From Nocardia vaccinii NBRC 15922 (GTDB lineage: Bacteria > Actinomycetota > Actinomycetes > Mycobacteriales > Mycobacteriaceae): a DNA stretch of 64,000 nt. The translations under genes and the position numbers were made by a program. The DNA lies in the NCBI RefSeq assembly GCF_001613305.1, contig NZ_BDCC01000072.1, forward strand, positions 17,645 through 81,644, given 5' to 3'. Shown here in pieces: positions 57,079 to 64,000 of this stretch; within the stretch, counting starts at the first letter, position 1; each line of letters begins with the position of its first letter. The notes under the pieces are model-generated. The model saw only the letters and a program-made list of their open reading frames with translations. It was not told the origin of the DNA and ran no database searches.

Positions 57079-57945
57079 TCAGGCCCCGCGCTCGCGCGCG
57101 ACGCCCGCATAGGCGCGGGGCATGTACCGCAGCCGATCCGGCAGCAGCGGCCAGGTCCAGCGGATCGCCGTGCAGACCGCGCCGAACGCGACCTGGTCCG
57201 CGCCCCGCCACCGCATGCCCAGGATCTGCCGGGCGCGCTCGGGCATCAGTCCGTTGGCCAGCCACAGGTTGAACGCCATCACCGGCCGCCAGATCACCGA
57301 CCACAGCGGTTCCGGGATGCCTGGCAGCGCCGGAATCCGGGTGCGGTTCAGGTCCAGCGCGAAATCGGTGGTCGCGTTGCGCTCGAGCACCTCGTCGATG
57401 GTTCTGTTCCAATACTCTTGGAACTCGGCGTAATTCGAGACCAGCACGCGATCGGACAGTCCGTACATCCGCCACCAGGTGACGCCCTCGGCGATGAGCT
57501 GATCCTTCTCCGCATCGCTCAGCGGTGTGCCGAAGTACTCGTTGATCGCGATGTTCAGCTCGATGAACGTGGCATGCGTCCACCAGTACACCTCGGGGTT
57601 CAGGGCGTGATACCGCTCCCCGCGCGAGTCGATTCCCTTGAGCGGCTTGTGATAATCGCGGACCCGCTCGGCCTGGGCCCGGTTGTCGGCGTCGTAGATC
57701 ATGCCCTGGATCTGCGGCACCGACCGCACCAGCCGATCCCACGGATTGTCAAAGAAGTTCGAATGCTGTTGCAGCGCGGCGCCCACCGCAGGATGCATAT
57801 TCTGCAGGATGCCCGTGCGACCGAGAAACAGCATATTCCGCCAGTCGCCCGCATACTTCCAGGTGAGCGAGCCGGGGCCGATCGGCGCACCGGGAAGGGC
57901 CGGCTCCTCGGCGGTCGCGACGGCAGTCTGGTTGTCCGGATCCAC
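57079..57945 (-). CDS. MpaB/DUF2236 family oxygenase-like protein (3)
   Basis: 288-aa DUF2236 protein, cytosolic. The family block LFLGRTGILQNMHPAVGAAL keeps His-Pro; then VRSVPQIQGMIYDADNR, the HALNPEVYWWTHATFIELN block with His, and WWRMYGLSDRV. C-terminal GLMPERARQILGMRW matches the family's terminal helix. GTG 57945 has AAGGAGG 9 nt upstream. It converges with the Tat flavoprotein. With Lcp and the 7167 and 15172 genes this is the fourth family member in the window. Confidence 0.8.
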   Translation of the reverse strand: MDPDNQTAVATAEEPALPGAPIGPGSLTWKYAGDWRNMLFLGRTGILQNMHPAVGAALQQHSNFFDNPWDRLVRSVPQIQGMIYDADNRAQAERVRDYHKPLKGIDSRGERYHALNPEVYWWTHATFIELNIAINEYFGTPLSDAEKDQLIAEGVTWWRMYGLSDRVLVSNYAEFQEYWNRTIDEVLERNATTDFALDLNRTRIPALPGIPEPLWSVIWRPVMAFNLWLANGLMPERARQILGMRWRGADQVAFGAVCTAIRWTWPLLPDRLRYMPRAYAGVARERGA

Positions 57946-58176
57946 GATTCCGCAGCCTCCTTGCCGAGAAAAAGATATCGTGAGAGGAAATATTACCCAC
58001 CTTCTCAGAGGGCGCGCGACGCACCCGTCGCGACGATCCTGCGCGGCCGTTGTGGCCGGTCACGACGGACGGCGCCACCCACCCCGAGTGTCGCGCGCTT
58101 CAGGTAGATTCGGGCCGCCGTCGCACACCCGTGCGCGCCGGGGCGAACCATCGTGCGAACGGAAGGAATGCGGCCG

Positions 58177-58930
58177 ATGCCGGAGCGCAGAAATATCCTG
58201 ATCACCGGGGCGAGTTCGGGCCTGGGCGCGCAGATGGCACGCGAATTCGCCGCCCGCGGAAGAAATCTCGCCCTGTGTGCGCGTCGTCTGGATCGTCTCG
58301 GGCAATTGCGCGCCGAACTGCTGGCGGCACACCCCGGGATCACCGTGTCGATCGCGCAACTCGACGTCAACGACCACGATCGGGTATTCACGGTGTTCCG
58401 CGAATTCGCCGATGAGCTGGGCGGATTGGATCGAGTCGTGGTCAACGCCGGTCTCGGCAAGGGACAGCCGATCGGGTCCGGGCGGTTCCATGCGAACGCC
58501 CAGACCGCCGCCACCAACTTCCTTGCCGTACTGGCCCAGTGCGAGGCGGCGATGGAGATCTTCCGCGCGCGATGCCGGACATCTGGTGGTCGTCTCCTCG
58601 ATCAGCGCAATGCGCGGAATGCCCGGCAACCGGACCGCCTATGCCGCGTCCAAGGCGGGGGCCGCCACCCTGGCCGAGGGGATCCGGGCCGATACACTGC
58701 GCACCCCGATCGCGGTGACCACGCTGTTCCCCGGATTCATCGCATCCGATATGACCGCCGCGAGCGGTCGCGCCCCGTTGCAGGTGTCCACCGAGAAGGG
58801 CGTGCGGTCCATGGTTCGCGCCATCGAGCGTGAGGTGGCGTCGGCGAAAGTGCCTGCCTGGCCGTGGATTCCGATCGGCGCGGCGCTGCGTTGGCTGCCG
58901 CTGCGGGTGGTCGCGGCAATCAGCGGGTAG
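58177..58930 (+). pseudogene. Short-chain dehydrogenase/reductase, frameshifted
   Basis: Classical SDR with LITGASSGLGAQMAREFAAR, RLDRLGQLRAELLAAHPG, VNDHDRVFTVFREFADEL and VVNAGLGKG (variant NNAG). At 58564-58570, in a CGCGCGC run, the frame breaks; the +2 frame continues DAGHLVVVSSISAMRGMPGN with active-site Ser, then YAASKAGAATLAEG and PGFIASDMTAASG to a stop at 58930. Adding one CG dinucleotide restores R-A-R-D-A-G, so loss of a CG in a repeat explains it. True mutation or sequencing slip. ATG 58177 has GGAAGGA upstream. Converges with the GGDEF gene 6 bp away. Confidence 0.8.
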
Positions 58931-58936
58931 CCCGGA

Positions 58937-60223
58937 TCACGACGGGGGAGTCAGGGGGTGGCTGTGCCGCTCGGTGGTCCGGTGCGAGGTACGCAGCACC
59001 GAGCGGCCCTTGTGGTTGGCCTTGGCCAGGTACAGGACGGTGTCGGCCGAATCGAGCAGTGATTCGGCGTCGGAGCCGGCCAGCGGGGTGACGATGGCTC
59101 CGATACTGGCGGAGACGTGCAACTGGTGGCCGTCGACGGCGATCGGCTCGACCAGGGCCGACTGCAGGCGGTCGACGATCGTGGTGACCACGTCGTTCTC
59201 GGCCGGCGGCGGGATCAGGGCGACGAATTCGTCGCCCCCGATGCGGGCGATGAGGCAATCCTGTTCGCGCACACTGTCTCCGAAACGCGTCGCGACCTCG
59301 GTGAGCACGCGGTCGCCGGTGCCGTGACCGTACATGTCGTTGATGGGCTTGAATCTGTCCAGGTCGACGAAGCACAGACCGACATGGTCGTCGCTGCCGC
59401 TACCCGACGACACGGTCTCGATGCGTTCGAGCAGACTGCGGCGGTTCGGCAGGCCGGTGAGCGGATCGTGCCGGGCCTGCCAGTGCAGTTCCTGCTGCAG
59501 TCGATACCGCTCGGTCACGTCCTCACCGACGGCGAGCAGATAGTCACCGTGCTCCCTGGTGCCTCTGACATAGGTGATGGAGAACGCCACCCAGCCCACG
59601 CTGCCGTCCGAACGCAGCAGGCGGCGTTCCATTTTGACCGAGCCCTCCCCGGCGGGTACCAGTCTGTCGTAGACCAGAGCGCGGATCTCGGCCCGATCCT
59701 CCGGGTGGGCGAAGTCGTAGACCGAGATTCCGCGAAGCTGTTCGACCGGAACGCCGATCATGTCCGCGAGGCCACGATTGGCGTCGACCAGGGTCCCGTC
59801 GGTATCGCCGATGGCGATGGCGATATCGGTGCTGTCGAAGACGACCCGAAACCGCGCGTTCTGATCCCGCCGGAGCTGCTGCCGGGTCAGAAACATCTGG
59901 TGGCCCTGCGTCAGAGTCGCAGCCAGAACGGCGAACCGGGCACCGGCATCGGGGCGATCGGAGTCGTCGATCAGAGGCTGCAGCGCCTGGACGGTGCGAA
60001 TCGGGACGGCGGTATCGATCCATCCCGCCTCCGCCAGTGCCGCGCCGACCGAGGCACCCGCGTCCGGGTCGAATCCCCGCGCCGCGAGTGCGGACCGGAG
60101 GTTATGGAACAGTTCGGTCAGAAGCCCACGGCACGCCGCCGGCTCCACCGGGCCCTCGCCCGTGGCGGACAGTTCCCGCCACCAGGCTGTAACCAGGGCG
60201 TTCGGTTCCATACCCTCCAGCAC
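58937..60223 (-). CDS. PAS-GGDEF diguanylate cyclase
   Basis: 428 aa. N-terminal about 110 residues: helical actinobacterial sensor-like region (WWRELSATGEGPVEPAACRG, FHNLRSALAARGFDPDAG) of the type seen in many actinobacterial GGDEF proteins. Then a PAS domain (VFDSTDIAIAIGDTDGTLVD, ANRGLADMIGVPVEQLRG, ISVYDFAHPEDR) with its PAC segment, then GGDEF: HDPLTGLPNRRSLLERIE, FVDLDRFKPINDMYGHGTGD and the intact active-site loop RIGGDEFVALI. It should make cyclic di-GMP; no EAL domain. GTG 60223 or ATG 60211. The unrelated terpene synthase lies upstream, 121 bp away. Confidence 0.88.
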   Translation of the reverse strand: MLEGMEPNALVTAWWRELSATGEGPVEPAACRGLLTELFHNLRSALAARGFDPDAGASVGAALAEAGWIDTAVPIRTVQALQPLIDDSDRPDAGARFAVLAATLTQGHQMFLTRQQLRRDQNARFRVVFDSTDIAIAIGDTDGTLVDANRGLADMIGVPVEQLRGISVYDFAHPEDRAEIRALVYDRLVPAGEGSVKMERRLLRSDGSVGWVAFSITYVRGTREHGDYLLAVGEDVTERYRLQQELHWQARHDPLTGLPNRRSLLERIETVSSGSGSDDHVGLCFVDLDRFKPINDMYGHGTGDRVLTEVATRFGDSVREQDCLIARIGGDEFVALIPPPAENDVVTTIVDRLQSALVEPIAVDGHQLHVSASIGAIVTPLAGSDAESLLDSADTVLYLAKANHKGRSVLRTSHRTTERHSHPLTPPS

Positions 60224-60344
60224 CCCCTCGATGTCCGGCGACCGATCGGCATACCCCTCACCGTTCGGGCGCAGTCTTGTCTCTCACACTAGATCAAAGC
60301 CGGGAGAAGCTGTCGCGCGGAATATTTCCGGCTGGTGGGAACGA

Positions 60345-61448
60345 TCATGCGGCATGGTTCTCGTCGAAAATCGAGACCCCCTTGTATCGCGGGGTGACGA
60401 TCTGCCAGGCCCACGTCGCCTGCACGCATCCGTCCAGGTCCCGTACGTGCGCGGCGACCGATTCGGCGGCTCGTCGATCGGGGGAGCCGGCGTATCGATC
60501 CAGGACCCGCTCGCGCAGGACGTGGAATTCGGTGAGCCGCTCACGCACGATCGCCGCGGAGCCGTGTACGGCGTCGGCGAGCGTGGCTCCCGGTGTGTTC
60601 AACAGCCACACCGGAATCAGATTGAAGTCGGCGCCGTCGGCGATGCACTCTTTCTCGAAGGAGAACATATCGTTCATCAGAGCGCCGATCTCGGCGGTCA
60701 GTTGTTGCAGTCTGCGCAGTTCGGCGGCCGCTTCCTCGGCCGGAATGAGGTGCCAGGGCAGATACTCGTCGCGGCCGAATTCGCACATCGCGATGGCCGG
60801 GTACATGCCGGAAACCTCCGACCGCAGATCGATGTAGTCCGCGACGCTCAGCAATCCGCCACGGGCGTCGGTGTTCTGGTCGCGGATCGCGGTGCGCAGA
60901 TGTTCGGCCGTCGAGCGGAGGAACCGCTCCAGCCAGTCCGGTTCGGCATCGCGGGCCAGCAGTTCGAGGAATTCGGCGGTGGCGACCTCCTCCGGGGTCG
61001 GATCCGCCGCCGGGTTTCGGGATTCGAGCATGTCGCGTAATCGTTCCGCGGTGTGCGAGGCACGTAAGCGCTCGGCCTCGGACAGATGCGCGAACTTCTC
61101 CCGGCCGACGGTGTCGTTGAGCCAGAACAGGATTGCGTTGAAGATCCCGATGATCGTCATCCGATCGGCGGTAACCGCGTTCGGATGCAGATAGGGCGTC
61201 ATGCTGTTGTAGTGTGCGCCTCCGGATTCCAGCCAGATCTGATGTTTGCGACAGAAGCGCTCCACCTCGGCGAGCGCGTACTCGCCGAATCTGTTGGGCC
61301 GAAACTCCCGGCAGTAGTCCTCGATGTCACGATCCGGTGTGCTGAGCAGCGCTCGCAACGACCATCGCTCGCCCTTTTCCACCAGTGCGTCGTACTCCGA
61401 TCGCATTGCGACCAGCGCCGTTTCCACCATCGTTTGTTCATTCACCAC
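60345..61448 (-). CDS. Class I terpene synthase with unusual aspartate motif
   Basis: 367-aa bacterial terpene cyclase. The NSE/DTE metal motif is intact: ALMNDMFSFEKE (N-D-x2-S-x3-E) near residue 250, followed by the usual R-Y end region VTPRYKGVS. The first motif, normally DDxxD/E, reads ILFWLNDTVGREKF, with N-D and no second acid at the normal spacing; the aromatic N-terminal WLESGGAHYNSMTPYLHP matches bacterial cyclases. GTG 61448 has GGAGG 7 nt upstream. A 9-bp inverted repeat (61502-61530) lies 54-82 nt before the start. Product cannot be predicted; a farnesyl or geranylgeranyl substrate is likely. Confidence 0.83.
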   Translation of the reverse strand: MVNEQTMVETALVAMRSEYDALVEKGERWSLRALLSTPDRDIEDYCREFRPNRFGEYALAEVERFCRKHQIWLESGGAHYNSMTPYLHPNAVTADRMTIIGIFNAILFWLNDTVGREKFAHLSEAERLRASHTAERLRDMLESRNPAADPTPEEVATAEFLELLARDAEPDWLERFLRSTAEHLRTAIRDQNTDARGGLLSVADYIDLRSEVSGMYPAIAMCEFGRDEYLPWHLIPAEEAAAELRRLQQLTAEIGALMNDMFSFEKECIADGADFNLIPVWLLNTPGATLADAVHGSAAIVRERLTEFHVLRERVLDRYAGSPDRRAAESVAAHVRDLDGCVQATWAWQIVTPRYKGVSIFDENHAA

Positions 61449-61862
61449 GGGATTGCCTCCCCGGCCCATCCGATCCACCAACCATCCCTCGAGACGGTCG
61501 GACCGACTGGTGATACACATTCCAGTCGGTGCTTAAAGAGTAAGCAATAAGGACGAATCGAACAGCCTGTCAGATCTTCGTGCTGGTGGGGGTAGCCGGG
61601 CGGACCGCCGGTCGACGGTCGCATCGTCGATCTCGAGTGTGCTGAGTATCACTCGGGCGGGACGAAGAGAGCGGACCTCGACCGCGGTGACCATGCGCAA
61701 ATCGACAGTGCGGCAACCTTACAGCAATCTTCGCGGTGTTCAGGGGCGACATGCGGGCGGTCGTTGTACCGCCCAGAACGGCCGCATGGTACGGGCCGCA
61801 TTCGGGCCCGGCCCGCCGCGGCGGCACCGTTCAGCGCTGGTCGTCGGGTACCGGGCGAACGA
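61449..61862. other. Intergenic stretch between terpene synthase and thiolase-crotonase genes
   Basis: 414 bp, promoter region of the terpene synthase on its left. Holds the inverted repeat at 61502-61530 and a smaller GCTTA-AAGAG-TAAGC repeat at 61531-61545. No supported gene. Confidence 0.4.
61502..61530. promoter_or_regulatory. Operator candidate upstream of terpene synthase
   Basis: ACCGACTGG / CCAGTCGGT, perfect 9-bp arms with an 11-nt spacer, 54-82 nt upstream of GTG 61448. Placement and symmetry suit a repressor site. Confidence 0.5.
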
Positions 61863-64000
61863 TCATCGGTTCCGCCAATGCGGTTCTCGCCCTTCATGAT
61901 AAGCGGTCATTCCTTCGACCGGGTCGCGGTGTGCGACGAGTGCGTCGGCCAGGACGGCGGTGTGCGGCGCGGTGGTCTCGGAATCGGGCAGGGTTTCGGT
62001 CCGGGCCAGGAAGGTCAGCGCGGCGCGGGTGGCGACGGGGGAGCGGGTCACGATATCCGCGGCCATCTCCCGGGCCAGATCCAGAGCCTTACCCTGCGGT
62101 GCGGTGCGAGTGATCAGCCCGGCCGAGAGCGCCTCCGCGCTGTCGATGCGGCGTCCGGTGAGGATCATGTCGTAGGCGATCGCCCGGCCGACCAGATGCG
62201 GTAGCCGCAGCAGGATTCCGGTTCCCGGCGGCATGCCCAGGGCGGTTTCCGGGACGGCGAAGGTCGCGGTCTCGTCCGCGACGCTGAGATGGCAGGCCAG
62301 CGCGAGGGCCAGACCGTCGCCGTCCGCGCGGCCGTTGATCGCGGCGATCACCGGTTTGGCCGGTGTGGCGTCCAGCGGCGAGGCGTCGAACCCATTGTGC
62401 GGCTGGAGCATCAGTTGTAGTGGTGACCGGACGCCGCGCAGATCCGCGCCGAGCGAGAACGCCTCGTTCCCCGCGCCGGTGAGTACGGCGACCCACAGGT
62501 CGTCGTCGTGGGCGAAGGCGGTGAGGATTTCGCCGAGTTCGCGGTAGGTGTCGCCGTCGAGGGTGTTGCCGTGCGCGGCCCGGTCGATCGTCACCTCCAG
62601 AATATGTCCGGAGGTCGTGACCGAGACCGTGCCGTATTCCGGTCGCAAGGTTGGATTACCTTGTGCCAGTGCGGTATCCATCGCCTCGCGGCTCGACGCG
62701 ACATGATTGCCCGCAACGCCGGAGCGGACGAACACCCGTCTCCCGACCGGCTGTTCGGTATCGGTCAGGATAGCGGTGGTCTCCTGATCCGCGGGCGTGG
62801 CGAGGAAGCGGCGGCCGTCGTCCAGCCGGCCCACCACGGTGGCGGGGGCACCCCCGCCGGAACCGTAACGGAGAACGAAACTTTCGATCGTTCCCCAGCC
62901 GTCCGGGTGATAAGCGACCGGCACGCTCGGCGCGTCGTTCAGCTCGGCCTGCAGGGCCGTGGTGGGCCGCACGCGCCAGGGAGCCGGCGTGGTCGAGTAG
63001 ACGCCCGCCGAATGTTTGCTCAGCACACCGCCGTTCGCGGACACCAGACCGTAGCTGCCGGGCCGATCGCGCAGTCGCGCAACGGTTTCGGCGATGGCGT
63101 GGGTGGTGTAGTCATTGCCCGGACCACCGAAGAACGGCAACCCGCCGGTGACGGTGAGGCCGCGCGGATCAGCCGGGTCCAGGCCCAGGCCGTCGCACAG
63201 ATTGAACACCGCGATCGGGAAGCAGCTGTACAGGTCCAGGGTGGTCAGATCGTCGAGGCCGATGGCGGCCATGTCCAGTGCGTGCCGCACCGCCGCGACG
63301 GCGGCCGGACTGCGATCGAGATCGGGTCGTGCCAGCACTTCCCGTTCGGCGAGGTCGGCGTATCCGTGCAGATAGACCCGCCGCGATTGCGGAATCCCGA
63401 GCCGGTCGGCGGTTCGCGTGGAGGTGACCAGGACCGCGGCGGCCTGGTTGACCTGGTCGCGGGCGACCATGAAACGCGGGTAGATATCCGTGATGAGACG
63501 GTTGCGCTCGTCCACGCGCGCCAGTTCGGCGGCATCGCGTTCGGTCGGGGCCGCCGCATGCGGATTGGCCGCGGCGACCGCGCTGAACCGGCTGAACAGC
63601 TCACCCATCGCCTGCGCGTATTCCGCTCGGGAAGCCCCGGTCCGGGCGCGGCGGGCATTCTCCAGCATCGCGTAGGTGACCGCGGGTTCGACGAGGTGAT
63701 GGCGTACCGCGTAGAACGGGGTCATGCCCTGGATGGCGTATCCGCGATCCTCGAGTGGGCCGCTGTCGGACTCGGTGAAGTCGGGGCGTTCGGCGGGCGG
63801 CAGGCTCGTCAGATGCCGGACGGTCGAGATCGCCTCCGCACCGACGAGTACCGCGGCGCCGCAGCGGCCCTCGGCGATCTGTCCGCACAACTCGTTGAGC
63901 AGCTGCTGTGGGCTCTGCCCACCGGTCGGGCCGAGGATCGCCCGGGCCGGGTCGGCGCCGATCCGCCGCGCGACGGCCCGCGGCACGTTGTCGGGCGCGC
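61863..64000 (-). CDS. Thiolase-crotonase fusion protein (partial, N-terminus beyond right edge)
   Basis: More than 711 residues; open to the window edge. N-terminal thiolase-type (acetyl-CoA acetyltransferase, SCP2-type) domain: ARAILGPTGGQSPQQLLNE, GAAVLVGAEAIS, DLYSCFPIAVFN and GLPFFGGPGNDYTTHA with NGGVLSKHSAGVYS near residue 340. It joins a crotonase domain: AHGNTLDGDTYRE, GNEAFSLGADLRGV, then GRADGDGLALALACHLSVAD and FAVPETALGMPPGTGI. In enoyl-CoA hydratase one catalytic Glu lies in the GGGCE block; here GDGLA lacks it, while the second Glu (PET) is kept. So it may be an isomerase, hydrolase or retro-Claisen-type crotonase. The thiolase active-site Cys must lie outside the window. Confidence 0.85.
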   Translation of the reverse strand, partial: APDNVPRAVARRIGADPARAILGPTGGQSPQQLLNELCGQIAEGRCGAAVLVGAEAISTVRHLTSLPPAERPDFTESDSGPLEDRGYAIQGMTPFYAVRHHLVEPAVTYAMLENARRARTGASRAEYAQAMGELFSRFSAVAAANPHAAAPTERDAAELARVDERNRLITDIYPRFMVARDQVNQAAAVLVTSTRTADRLGIPQSRRVYLHGYADLAEREVLARPDLDRSPAAVAAVRHALDMAAIGLDDLTTLDLYSCFPIAVFNLCDGLGLDPADPRGLTVTGGLPFFGGPGNDYTTHAIAETVARLRDRPGSYGLVSANGGVLSKHSAGVYSTTPAPWRVRPTTALQAELNDAPSVPVAYHPDGWGTIESFVLRYGSGGGAPATVVGRLDDGRRFLATPADQETTAILTDTEQPVGRRVFVRSGVAGNHVASSREAMDTALAQGNPTLRPEYGTVSVTTSGHILEVTIDRAAHGNTLDGDTYRELGEILTAFAHDDDLWVAVLTGAGNEAFSLGADLRGVRSPLQLMLQPHNGFDASPLDATPAKPVIAAINGRADGDGLALALACHLSVADETATFAVPETALGMPPGTGILLRLPHLVGRAIAYDMILTGRRIDSAEALSAGLITRTAPQGKALDLAREMAADIVTRSPVATRAALTFLARTETLPDSETTAPHTAVLADALVAHRDPVEGMTAYHEGREPHWRNR

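Noticed and set aside
1..64000. rRNA, tRNA, CRISPR arrays, insertion sequences, prophage genes
   Set aside because: None seen: no transposase or integrase motifs, no regularly spaced repeats, no tRNA-like cloverleaf that I could support.

Overview
This 64 kb window is high-GC actinobacterial DNA. The gene set points to Nocardia or a close mycolic-acid relative: a SAV2177-type methyltransferase, an XRE-DUF5753/DUF397 pair, DUF6131, a mycosin homologue, several MpaB/DUF2236 oxygenases, FadD-type ligases and a rubber oxygenase (Lcp). I see no rRNA, tRNA, CRISPR array or insertion sequence. Both ends cut through genes.

Layout. 0-6.8 kb: a secreted TAP-type hydrolase (cut at the left edge), gene remnants, DUF6131, a membrane protein, and a 3-hydroxybutyrate-type dehydrogenase with a LysR regulator and a frameshifted metabolite:H+ symporter. 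7.1-17.4 kb: redox and lipid genes, namely an MpaB oxygenase, a Baeyer-Villiger-like flavoprotein translationally coupled to a CofH-like protein that has lost its radical-SAM cysteines, a methyltransferase, a TetR regulator, a FadD2-like ligase, a second MpaB protein and Tat-exported Lcp behind a large inverted repeat. 17.5-20.95 kb: a tight electron-transfer operon (small exported protein, ApbE, ferric-reductase-like membrane protein, NuoF-like protein, ferredoxin, possible 36-aa peptide) closed by a terminator. 21-36.8 kb: mixed housekeeping and accessory genes (TetR, DUF4185, hydrolases, ArsC, permuted NlpC/P60, nucleotidyltransferase, phosphodiesterase, MarR/MFS, thioesterase, adenylating enzyme, GH38 mannosidase, Gly-rich secreted protein).

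37.4-43.1 kb looks accessory and partly decayed: DUF397 with a frameshifted XRE regulator, three small proteins, an orphan mycosin that lacks its catalytic serine, a protein made of three DUF4913 units, and an M20 peptidase with an internal deletion. 43.3-52.7 kb is a nine-gene catabolic operon with a divergent TetR. It carries two Rieske oxygenases, each translationally coupled to its own ~112-aa partner of unknown family, plus a TauD-type dioxygenase, SDR, CMD-family protein, amidohydrolase and aldehyde dehydrogenase. This is the best candidate for an undescribed system.

53-64 kb: an atypical response regulator, a MerR/methyltransferase pair, a Tat-exported squalene/phytoene-type flavoprotein convergent with a fourth MpaB protein, a frameshifted SDR, a PAS-GGDEF cyclase, a class I terpene synthase with an unusual aspartate motif, and a thiolase-crotonase fusion cut by the right edge.

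Four loci carry apparent frameshifts or internal deletions (MFS, XRE, M20, SDR), so either decay or assembly error should be kept in mind. All functional calls come from reading motifs and remembered family features; no database search was run.
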